From positions 11,235,950 through 11,299,949 of the forward strand of contig CM028893.1 of NCBI GenBank assembly GCA_016801885.1: a stretch of DNA of 64,000 nt, in the 5' to 3' direction. The stretch is from Toxotes chatareus (Eukaryota > Chordata > Actinopteri > Toxotidae). This document shows, piece after piece, positions 56,470 to 64,000 of the stretch. The position numbers and the translations under genes are program-made. Numbering within the stretch: position 1 is the stretch's first letter; every line of letters begins with the position of its first letter. The notes under the pieces were generated by a model. The model saw only the letters and a program-made list of their open reading frames with translations, was not told the origin of the DNA and searched no databases.

Positions 56470-57080
56470 CTGTTTGCATGCGGCAGTCGGACGGTACAGC
56501 TTCAGCCTCTCTTAGCTGCAGCCGAGGGCCTGGGACCACCACAGCGTCAAGAAAATATCCTCTAAATGTATTCAGACGTGCGCGCTAAGCTAGCGGTGAA
56601 TTTCCACTGGAACTCAGGCAAACCGGGCTACGTGCTAGCTAGCACCTGTTCCTGGCAGGGGAGAGTGATGTGAAATTAGCCCGGCGAGTTCACACAATTT
56701 GACAGCGAGGCGAGGATGGATGGCCTCGGACGGTGAAGCACACACACATCTCCATTCTCCGACAACACAGTGAGCTAGGTAGCTAGCCCCGACCTAACGG
56801 TTGATTTGAAAAATAAAAAATAAATAAAAGGGGGAAAAAAATAAAAAGAAACAGCAACGTACCTTCCTGATGCCTCAATTCCAGCAGCCCGGACACAACA
56901 ATTCATCCTTTTTTCCTGAGTTGAAAGAAGGATTTAGTTTCCTACAACACGAGTGGATTTGACATTCCCCTCATCATGATGGTGTTTTCTGTTTTCAGTC
57001 CCATTCCTGTGTCAGTGACGGTCACTTCCTGTTTCCCATCCCAGCGACGGCGGCAGCGGCAGCCCCCCCCACCCCCAACC
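56470..57080 (-). promoter_or_regulatory. CLCN3 upstream promoter region
   Basis: Against an AT-rich background this block is GC-rich with many CpGs (for example 56,570-56,640 and 57,040-57,065) and sits over the inferred first exon. No TATA box is evident at a convincing position. The C-rich run at 57,063-57,082 is on the plus strand. Promoter function is inferred from composition and position. Confidence 0.45.
56863..57050 (-). other. clcn3: CLCN3 exon 1, 5' UTR (5' end approximate)
   Basis: A clear donor on the minus strand (CAGGAAG then GTACGT, GT at 56,862-56,861) lies at the edge of a GC-rich, CpG-bearing region with no start codon leading into the ClC-3 frame. I infer that it is the non-coding first exon spliced to exon 2 at 52,419. 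The transcription start was not seen; the GC-rich stretch to about 57,060 sets a rough limit. Confidence 0.55.
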
Positions 57081-57876
57081 CCCAATTTAGCCCCTGACAG
57101 TAAAAGGGGCAGGAAAGGAGAGTATCTCTAAGGAAAGTTTCTCTTTGGACTGATGGTTGCACAAAAGTAGGAATTATTTTTGGTTTTGGGCTGATTCTCA
57201 TACTTTGACCATAAACCAAAGTTTTGTGGAAAGTCCTTTTCTATTTCAACTGGACATCTAAATATGTAAGTAATTTAACATTTTATATGTTTCTGAGCAC
57301 CATTTTATTTATAACCATTAGATTGTACAATCACACGCAAAAGAAAAAAGCTAAATGGTTCATTTGTTTTGGACAAAAGAAGACAGACCAAGAGACGCTT
57401 TTCAGATGTATAAGTTTCAACACAATAGTATTTAATTTATTATTGCACAAAAATTGCATGTTATTCTTTTACACTCCCTTTCAATATCACATATCAATGC
57501 ATATTAAAACAGGAATGTTTTACTGTAATCTTTATAAGAACTAAACTACATTTGTTTGTCAGACCATTTTCTCTGGTTCTTATTTCCCAAAAGTACCATA
57601 TATTGATCAGTATGACTAATGTCCTTTATACTCCTTTCTTACTGTGATGCAATGCTTCCACCATCATCAAACAAGCTGAAAATGATTTTTCTATTGATCT
57701 CTTATTAATCAAGTCATTTGAAGTGCTGATGCAGCATGACAGAAACCTAAACCTGAAACAAAAAGAGAAAACCTGAAATGTGTACTTGACCGAAATCCAC
57801 ATTCATAAATTCGGTGCCCCTACATCCTGTTTAGTTTGTATTTTCATTGACAAAGATTTTAAAACGTGCGCTTCTC
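57081..57876 (-). other. NIT1 3' UTR and gap to CLCN3
   Basis: NIT1 and CLCN3 run in the same direction here. On the minus strand there are AATAAA signals at 57,441-57,436 and again near 57,309-57,304, either of which could end NIT1 transcripts 435-575 bases after the stop codon. The rest is AT-rich, with no gene seen. Confidence 0.5.
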
Positions 57877-58143
57877 TTATGTCTTCTCCAGACTGTGGTA
57901 GAAGCCAGTGTCTCTGCGGTGCTGTTGAACCGGCATGTTTCTCCTAGTGCTGCTGACTTTTTCCAGGTTTATCTCCACCAGCACCATGCCTGGGTTTTCC
58001 CCTCCGCAGTCACCCAGAACCTCGCCCCAGGGGTCAACTGCCAGGGCATGGCCATACGACGATCGCCTCTCATGGTGCTGACCGACCTGTGTTGCAGCCA
58101 CAACAAAGCACTGGCTCTCAATTGCCCGTGCACGGAGTAACAC
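57877..58143 (-). CDS. nit1: NIT1 exon 6, C-terminus
   Basis: Acceptor CCCAG at 58,144, stop at 57,879-57,877. It encodes VLLRARAIESQCFVVAATQ, the YGHALAVDPWGEVLGD strand region and a MPVQQHRRDTGFY tail. Confidence 0.96.
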   Translation of the reverse strand: MLLRARAIESQCFVVAATQVGQHHERRSSYGHALAVDPWGEVLGDCGGENPGMVLVEINLEKVSSTRRNMPVQQHRRDTGFYHSLEKT

Positions 58144-59791
58144 CTGGGAATAAATTTCAATTTCAAGTACGCTTCTTTATATTTTGCTTTGGTTTGCTTA
58201 CATTGATATCCTATAGAAATTCTGACTGTCTTATAAAGACTTATCCCACCTCCCAGTGAGCAGCTCCTGTTGCTACTGTGAAGGCTGATGGGTATGTCAG
58301 GATCTCAGCCCCATCTCTTTGCAGAGCCAGCGATAACTCAGGGAATCTCAGGTCATAGCAGATGCCCAAACCAACCTATGACAACAACAACAATAAATGT
58401 CAAAACACAGACAAACATATTACTATATCCTAAATGTTAAGGTACATTTGGGAAGCCCAAAGCAAATCCAAAACATGCCTGGAAATGTTCTCCATGAAAT
58501 TCAAAGATATTTAAAATTACATGTAAACATCAGTTTGTCTTCTTTGAAGTGATCAAGTCTACATCACTCTAACTTTCTGGGAACATCTGAACCATTTGCC
58601 ATTTTTGTGATATTAAGTGTTTTGCATTAAGGTTTCAGAGCTGAAAAAAATACATCTGAATTTTATATTCCTCAACCATTGTAGTTTTCTGGGACAGTAA
58701 GTTTCTCAAACGTAACGTAACATAAAGAATTAATGTGCATAATGTGCATGAACAGGTCTGTTGGGTGATGGTTATTATCTCACACCTTGCCGATGGGAGT
58801 CTGGACTGGAGACACAAGGGAGGGTCCAGGTATGGTGAAGGCACTTTCCTTGAGGGACACACCTTTTTCTGGCAGTTCCACATCAAACAAATGAGACTTC
58901 CTATAGACTGACACAATGTCACCTGGGGGTGTAATGGCAGTGTGTCAGTGAGCATGTAAAGGTATGAGTGTGCTTCTGTGTGTGCAATAGAGCGAGAGAA
59001 AGTAGAGAGAGAGTGTTAAATGGAAGGTACCTTTATCATTAACTATGATGTGACTGTTGTAGATTCGTCTGTCAGTCTCCCATTTATGTCCTCGTTCATG
59101 AAATCCTCCAAGAGACAGCCACACCTCAAGCTTCCTGGAAGAAGGAGAGTCATAGAAATCTTAAACAAGAGCCACTTATTCTACTCACGTGACACATGTG
59201 GCAAGGTAACTTGATTTTGCTTCATAAGACCTGACTACCTGGCTAGCTGTGTGTATCGCAAGATTGTGTCTCCTGTTAGGCTCTCAGATAGTGACAGTGT
59301 TTCCTCTCGACTGGATCCGATGTAGTCAAAGCCCTCAGGCAGGAAGACCATGCTGGCCCCTTGCTCTTTGGCGTCCTCCACCAGCTGTTTACAGGCAGAG
59401 AAGTTGGCCTCTTTGTCTGGGGTGGCTGTCACCTGACAGACTGCAGCCACCAAGCAAGGTACAGTGGACATCCTGCATGGAGAGCAGGTTATTGTACAGT
59501 GCAAAGAAGCTGCATGCCGAGGAAACAAGGCAGGTCAACCATGGTTGATTATTAACTGCACTGGTTTTTCTGTTATATATTTACTGTATAATACTGTACA
59601 GCTTTGCACTCATATAAAAATCATTTAAATAACAGTTCAAAATTTGATCTTTATCATAGATTCCTTGTTATAATGGACATATATTAGCTATCAAAACAGT
59701 ACATTCCCTCAGAATAATAAACATACCTGTTCTGCAGCCTGATCCTGTGTCTCCAGGCTGATGATCCCAAAATGCACCGGACTGTGAACAT
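57877..59791 (-). CDS. nit1: NIT1, deaminated glutathione amidase (whole coding span, 6 exons)
   Basis: NIT1 is a nitrilase-superfamily enzyme that hydrolyses deaminated glutathione, a side product of transaminases, to 2-oxoglutarate and Cys-Gly in mitochondria and cytosol. Six exons join in phase to 310 codons, near the length of the human protein. The catalytic triad is visible: Glu68 in FLPEGFDY, Lys143 in YRKSHLFD, Cys186 in GICYDLRFPE. Also conserved are GGFHERG, LTYPSAF, HWE, LLRARAIE and YGHALAVDPWG. These place it as NIT1 rather than NIT2 (omega-amidase). It is head-to-head with PFDN2, as in mammals. A 10-codon upstream open frame lies at 59,835-59,803. Confidence 0.96.
58250..58375 (-). 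CDS. nit1: NIT1 exon 5, catalytic Cys
   Basis: 126 nt, 42 codons, acceptor CATAG and donor GTGGGA. It encodes VGLGICYDLRFPELSLALQR and AEILTYPSAFTVATGAAHWE. Cys186 in ICYD is the nucleophile. Confidence 0.95.
58786..58922 (-). CDS. nit1: NIT1 exon 4, catalytic Lys
   Basis: 137 nt with acceptor CCCCAG and donor GTGTGA. It encodes DIVSVYRKSHLFDVELPEKG, then ESAFTIPGPSL and SPVQTPIGK. Lys143 lies in YRKSH. Confidence 0.95.
59031..59134 (-). CDS. nit1: NIT1 exon 3
   Basis: 104 nt with acceptor TTCCAG and donor GTACCT. It encodes VWLSLGGFHERGHKWE and RIYNSHIIVNDK. No long open frame marks it; it was found from the family pattern and phase. Confidence 0.93.
59239..59472 (-). CDS. nit1: NIT1 exon 2, second start and catalytic Glu
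   Basis: Acceptor CATGCAG, donor GTAGTC. Its second base begins an ATG (Met23), the likely cytosolic start. It covers VAAVCQVTATPDK and FLPEGFDYIG with Glu68, ending TQLA. Confidence 0.94.
59727..59791 (-). CDS. nit1: NIT1 exon 1, mitochondrial leader
   Basis: Start codon at 59,791, donor GTATGT at 59,726. It encodes 21 residues beginning MFTVRCILGSSAWRH with five Arg or His in the second half and no acidic residue, as expected of a mitochondrial presequence. It ends in phase 2; the next exon supplies G to make Arg, directly followed by Met23. Confidence 0.82.
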
Positions 59792-60359
59792 TGATCAGCC
59801 TGTCACCTTCCCTGTTTATTCCATGTTAGTATCATGTTACCGTTTGGATCAACGTTCAGTTCGGTCCTCTGCAACAGGAAGACTTTTGCTTCATTCTTCT
59901 TCCATTCTGTTTTTCAGTGGCTAGAAATCAGCATTAAAGCACAACAACACCACCTGCTGGGGAGAATTTACTTATGCGTGCATGTTGCAAAATTAAATAG
60001 CAGTAAAGAGGAGACAATTAAAAATGTATTTTTGTGAATATGCCATATTGGATATTTTGCCAATGTGACAAACACATTGCAAAAACCAAACAGCTCCTCT
60101 GAATTTTAGTTAAGATGAATGAATGAGCTGCATCCAGTGCAATCCAATACTATCGCTTTTTGTAATAGCATTTTTAGTTCGTGCCCCTGCTCCATTAGCC
60201 ATCTAAAATATAAAATAAGATATTGACTGTTCTTATAAGGAAAAAATTAAAAGTAAAAGAAAATATCCTCACAAGTCGGACTCAATTTACCCACAGGCAA
60301 TCGCATGAACCAGCTCTACACATTCCGCCTGGGGTCCTTCCCAGCAACACCCTTCCAAG
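59792..60359. promoter_or_regulatory. Shared NIT1-PFDN2 upstream interval
   Basis: The 568 bp between the two start codons must hold both promoters and 5' UTRs. Its middle (60,000-60,260) is AT-rich and the PFDN2 side (60,280-60,360) is GC-richer. No TATA box is evident at a convincing position. NIT1 and PFDN2 are also divergent neighbours in mammals, so a bidirectional promoter is likely. Confidence 0.6.
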
Positions 60360-60440
60360 ATGGCAGCCAACAGCAGCAGCACGGGTAGCAAGTCCAGCAG
60401 CGGTGCCGGAGGAAAACAGTCCGGCCCTTCAGCAGAGCAG
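60360..60440 (+). CDS. pfdn2: PFDN2 exon 1
   Basis: 27 codons from AAGATGG to donor GTACCC, phase 0. Low-complexity Ser/Gly N-terminus ending SAEQ, as in other vertebrates. Confidence 0.95.
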
Positions 60441-61848
60441 GTACCCTCACCTCCACCTCATTCTGCTTTGGTCCCTACAGTCACTGTCGCCACTGTCCAG
60501 CCGAGTCAGGTGGAGCTAAAGCCGTTCATCTCACTCCCAGCTCGGCAAAGCTAACGTTAGCTTCCCCATTGCGATCACTCGGCTATCATTCTGCTTTCCT
60601 TTCTCACCACAAAGCGTTGCCACACAGTATGTCAAAGTGAAATCTTAGATATTATTTGGCTTTACCAAGAGCTTGTCTCTGGTTTGTGCTTCAGAAAGAC
60701 AGTTTTAATGGGGTTCAGGTGCATTTAAATCAGCACACGCCTCTAATGGGATGGTGTGGTTAGGTGAACAGGAGTGGGGAAGCTATTTTTATCCCCGAGG
60801 ACCACCGACCGGGTTTTTACTAATGTGAGTCTAAGACCAACAGTGGAACAAATAATAATACCACTTATGCATTACTGTTACTAAAGTCCTGTAATCAAAA
60901 TGCAGCTTTTGTAAACGTACAGAATTGTTACCAATAAAGGACAGTGGTGGAAAGTAACTGAGTACATTTACTCAAGTGCTGTACTTAAGTACAATTTTGA
61001 GATACTGGTACTTAAGCTGTTTCAGTACTCCAGTACTGATTAAAACTGATTACTGCGACATATGACACAAACTTGTGTTGCTGGTTGTGTGTTTTTGTGG
61101 GACAGGTGGTGTCAACATTTCAGAGGATGCGTCAGGAACAACGCAATATGGCTTCTAAATCTGCTGAGTTGGAGATGGAGATCAATGAGCATAGGTTAGT
61201 ATCTGATGTTCCCACCTACGCACTGAATTCCAGTCCCTCTTCCTTCTAATAACTGTTTAACAATCTGTTATTGACCAGCCCACTGATTCTTTAGTTAATT
61301 TTCAGACCAGAAAACTGGCCAGCTGTTGTGGATATTTGAGGTGTCTTAATGGAACAATTTTTTAGTTATTAACAATTCTTTTTTTTCCATCCAGCTTAGT
61401 AATTGACACGCTGAAGGAAGTGGATCCTTCGAGGAAATGCTTTCGTCTCGTAGGAGGGGTATTGGTGGAGAGAACGGTAAAAGAAGTCCTACCCGCCTTG
61501 GAAAACAACAAAGAACAGGTAATGGATGGAAAAAGGAAAACAAATGTACTAATGCATTATTTTTAAATGTCAATAATGTCACACAGTGCTAACACACAAC
61601 AGTTTCACAGCATTTCAGTTTTAAGTGTCTCATGTTCTTCTCTTCTGTCCCCACAGATCTCCAAAATAGTCGAGTCCCTCAACACACAGATGCAGGCAAA
61701 AGGACGGGAACTCACAGAGTACAGGGAGCGCTACAATATCCGGCTGGTGGGAGAGGGTGAAGGAGAGGGACAAGGCCAGTCAGCAGCGTCTTCCCGGGAC
61801 AGTGAAGGGGGAGGGTCAAAAAGCGGTGCTGGTGTTTTAGTGTCATAG
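60360..61848 (+). CDS. pfdn2: PFDN2, prefoldin subunit 2 (whole coding span, 4 exons)
   Basis: PFDN2 is a beta-type subunit of the cytosolic prefoldin hexamer, which captures unfolded actin and tubulin and passes them to the CCT chaperonin. Four exons join to 161 aa (human about 154). A Ser/Gly-rich N-terminus (1-27) precedes a first coiled-coil helix (FQRMRQEQRNMASKSAELEM, about 32-56). The beta-hairpin core follows, with SLVIDTLKEVD and RLVGGVLVERTVKEVLPALE, then a second coiled coil (ISKIVESLNTQMQAKGREL), and a GEGEGEGQ tail ending GVLVS. Motif order and exon phases fit the family throughout. Confidence 0.97.
60441..61105 (+). other. PFDN2 intron 1
   Basis: A 665-bp intron. Apart from the repeat fragment at 60,943-61,060 I see no feature in it. 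Confidence 0.9.
60943..61060 (+). mobile_element. MITE-like teleost repeat fragment in PFDN2 intron 1
   Basis: It starts GACAGTGGTGGAAAGTAACT, then GAGTACATTTACTCAAG and TACTTAAGTACAATTTTGAG, with internal inverted TACTTAAGTA motifs. I recognise this as a common dispersed repeat of percomorph genomes, resembling a non-autonomous DNA transposon end. The other end is not clear, so it is a fragment. Confidence 0.6.
61106..61194 (+). CDS. pfdn2: PFDN2 exon 2
   Basis: 89 nt, acceptor GACAG, donor GTTAGT, phase 0 in and 2 out. First coiled-coil helix, ending EMEINEH. Confidence 0.96.
61395..61518 (+). CDS. pfdn2: PFDN2 exon 3
   Basis: 124 nt, acceptor ATCCAG, donor GTAATG. It encodes LVIDTLKEVDPSRKCFRLVG and the VERTVKEVLPALENNKEQ segment, the most conserved part of the protein. 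Confidence 0.97.
61657..61848 (+). CDS. pfdn2: PFDN2 exon 4 and stop
   Basis: Acceptor CCACAG, stop TAG at 61,846-61,848. Second coiled coil, the YRERYNIRLVGEGE segment and the conserved GVLVS end. Confidence 0.97.
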   Translation: MSKIVESLNTQMQAKGRELTEYRERYNIRLVGEGEGEGQGQSAASSRDSEGGGSKSGAGVLVS

Positions 61849-62741
61849 TTTATAACAATAATATACGGCGACAGTAGGGCCTTATGATTTCTGCAGTACT
61901 GAAAACATAGTTGGAGTCACAAAATTTAGATTCAAAAACTGAACTCTTTTTTTTGATAACTTTGGATTTGGATTTTACTGAAATCTCTGCTAAATATAAT
62001 GCACTTGGTAGTGAAGTAATTTGCTAAGTGTACATAGTTCTCTGCTTACATATGTTCAGTATGAATGCTAATGTGTGTAAAATTTCAAGTTACTTGTCTA
62101 ATACTTTGTCTTTCAGTAAAACTGAAATATTGTGGCTTAAATTCCTAATACTTTTAGTCTTACTGTCATCCACACAAGTGAGGAAATATTATTTTACTGT
62201 CTCAGATTACAGAAAATAATTTTTCCTAAGTTAGATATAATTGTCAGGGTGCTGGGTTGGAATTTCAAAGTTAAAAAACACACTCAAAACCCCACATTCA
62301 AAAAGCCTAGAACATACACAACAAACTAGATCACATTGTATTTTAAGGCAAACAAGCTTTTGAAAACTTAAGATTTTGGACTAACAACTTAAAAATGATT
62401 AAAAATAAAAAGCTGATTTCATAGGGCCCTAAAGTAGGTTGAAATTGTGCAGAAAGTCACCCTTACCAAGGCAGAACAGGTCCTGGAAGGCATTTTGACA
62501 ACACCTGTTATGAGCATGAACAAGAGATTTTACTGTAAACATGTCACTACAAATCACAACGAATCTTTTAGCTTTACTCACGTCTCTCTGAGAAAATTGT
62601 CTTCACACATAAGCCATTCATTGAAAGGCTGCTGGTTTGTATTCATAATGCTGATTTGAGGTCAGTTTGTGTTCAGTGGTTACTAAAGCACGCACTGTGT
62701 TGTGACCAGTGAATGCTAAGACACATTGAAAACACAATAAA
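61849..62741 (+). other. PFDN2 3' UTR (end not certain)
   Basis: AT-rich, without coding match. AATAAA signals occur at 62,404-62,409 and 62,736-62,741; the second lies in a cleaner context with T/G-rich sequence after it. Either may be used. Confidence 0.5.
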
Positions 62742-63350
62742 AGCTGTTATATTCTTTTTGATCTGTAGCACATGCTTGAGCTTGGAATGGTTACATTAAA
62801 TTGTTAACACAGTCTAAACGAAATGTCTCCTAGGACCTGGTTGGGACTGTCCACACTGTTCATGTAGTTGTAAGGACAAAAATGTTTTTGTTAATGGTCA
62901 TGAATTAAAGAATGTCACAATTGTGATTTGTTGTGTGGTGTCTTAATTAAATAATCCAAGATTTGTCCTCTGTACTGATAGATCAAAATTTAGACATTTT
63001 CATACAACTACTGCTTCTACTGATGCATCTACTTTTGGACTGTGTTTTGAATGATACAAGGGTGTTTTAATTCAAATTAAAGATAAAAAAAAAAATAACC
63101 TAATGTATTTTTGTAAATTATAGGGTAGACCTTGTTTGACAGCCCTCTGTTATATATCCTGTGGTGGGAGTGTGTGTAAATAAGAATTGCAATTCAAAGG
63201 TCTGCAACTGTAAGATGGCAGCAACTTGCAAAGTGGCCAAAGACGTGAATTTTGGAAGTAAATAACATGCAGCAAGTGAACATCCATATCATTTTTTGCA
63301 AAAACACACGGCCATATGAGGAAAATGGAAAAAAAAGAAAAAGGAGTTTC
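62742..63350. other. Intergenic between PFDN2 and tRNA-Ser
   Basis: AT-rich, with an A-run at 63,085-63,095. No gene or named repeat was seen. Confidence 0.7.
63329..63342 (-). terminator. RNA polymerase III T-run terminator
   Basis: On the minus strand, 8 bases after the tRNA 3' end, there is TTTTT, then C, then an 8-T run. This is typical for Pol III termination. Confidence 0.85.
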
Positions 63351-63432
63351 CGACGAGGATGGGATTCGAACCCACGCGTGCAGAGCACAATGGATTAGCA
63401 GTCCATCGCCTTAACCACTCGGCCACCTCGTC
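63351..63432 (-). tRNA. tRNA-Ser (anticodon GCT)
   Basis: 82 nt on the minus strand. Acceptor arms GACGAGG and CCTCGTC pair fully with discriminator G. The D-arm is GCCGAGTGGTTAAGGC, the anticodon loop CTGCTAA gives GCT, the variable arm TGTGCTCTGCACG is long as in class II serine tRNAs, and the T-arm has GGTTCGAATCC. No CCA is encoded, as expected of a eukaryote. It decodes AGC and AGT. The A- and B-box promoters are intact and a T-run terminator follows. Confidence 0.98.
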
Positions 63433-64000
63433 CTATGGACTCGTACATGGACAGAACTACATCTTTATCAAGTACGCATGGCACATTTATGGACCTCACC
63501 ATTTTGTTTGAGGTAGGCATCCTCGTTCCCGTGTGAACCAGCGAAGTACTGTTTTAGCCCCTTGTTTTCAAATCAGTCAGTTCAGCTAACAGCTAGCCAC
63601 CTAGCAGTGCTCCGGGACGGGCGCCTTTACACCACACATTACGGTTATTACACATCGACATGCGCCGCTGTCGCAGCAGCTGAGCAGCTGAGCAGGATGA
63701 TAGCAGCTGTGCTGTGTTTTGATGGAGATGACAGAAGCTGCAGCAGTGTCGTCCTTTTATTCGCGCTGTTTCACAGCCGTATGAAAATCTGGGGCAGCGT
63801 TGCCACTAAGTAGCAAAATATGCTGTCGAATATCCGTTGCATTTCCAGCCCTGACCGGCTGCAGTGTTAGCATTACGGTGGCTATGTAGGTAACGTTAGC
63901 TGGGACGCTCGGACAGAAATAGCCAGCCCTCAAGCAAACATCAGCCTGCTCCGGTGTGTGGACCTGCTTTGTGTACCGTGATCGGTAGTTTCTCTGGAAT
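63433..64000. other. CpG-richer right edge, possible start of another gene
   Basis: Composition turns GC-richer with several CpGs (63,600-63,960). A possible plus-strand donor (TATGTAG then GTAACG) lies near 63,888-63,892. No frame with family resemblance is present. It could be a promoter or non-coding first exon of a gene beyond the window. Confidence 0.3.

Larger units (their letters stand above)
52420..56862 (-). other. CLCN3 intron 1
   Basis: No coding match. A compact CpG-richer block at 54,430-54,600 carries GTTGCC-CA-GGCGAC at 54,450-54,463 (an imperfect RFX X-box), a second GTTGCC at 54,465, and a CCAAT box near 54,540. An (AAAT)n run lies at 54,758-54,780. The rest is AT-rich and featureless to me. 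Confidence 0.6.

Overview
The window is nuclear DNA of a teleost fish, probably a percomorph. The evidence is spliced vertebrate genes with fish-like introns, long (CA)n runs, interspersed repeats of the kind common in bony fish, and a vertebrate-type tRNA-Ser(GCT). No gene in it is bacterial, viral or plasmid-borne.

Layout. (1) 1 to about 24,840 is one AT-rich tandem satellite with a unit of about 76 bp, roughly 320 copies, running off the left edge. It changes in type along its length and carries many homopolymer-length differences. (2) About 24,841-27,260 is a disordered edge. It holds four copies of a composite repeat of about 340 bp, made of an interspersed-repeat fragment plus satellite pieces, followed by decayed satellite that flips strand several times. 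(3) About 27,260-30,084 is unique sequence downstream of a gene, with (CA)n tracts. (4) 30,085 to about 57,050, minus strand, is CLCN3, the endosomal ClC-3 chloride/proton exchanger. I could join all coding exons with matching phases: 820 aa for the short-tail form and 875 aa for the long-tail form. It has two alternative 5' coding exons, a 76-nt alternative exon near the 3' end, and a last exon read in two frames. (5) 57,877-59,791, minus strand, is NIT1 (deaminated glutathione amidase, 310 aa, six coding exons), with a cleavable-looking mitochondrial leader in exon 1 and a second start in exon 2. (6) 60,360-61,848, plus strand, is PFDN2 (prefoldin subunit 2, 161 aa, four exons), head-to-head with NIT1 across 568 bp. 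(7) 63,351-63,432, minus strand, is tRNA-Ser(GCT). The last 570 bases are CpG-rich and may be the start of another gene, which I cannot prove.

The genes are not an operon and share no pathway: ClC-3 acidifies and loads chloride into endosomes and synaptic vesicles, NIT1 is a metabolite-repair enzyme, and prefoldin hands actin and tubulin to the CCT chaperonin. The most notable points are the two-frame last exon of CLCN3, a GC-AG intron in the same gene, the two starts of NIT1, and the structure and growth history of the satellite with its captured repeat and inversion junctions. I found no clear sign of a wholly new gene system. Most open reading frames in the first 26 kb are by-products of a repeat whose length is close to a multiple of three.
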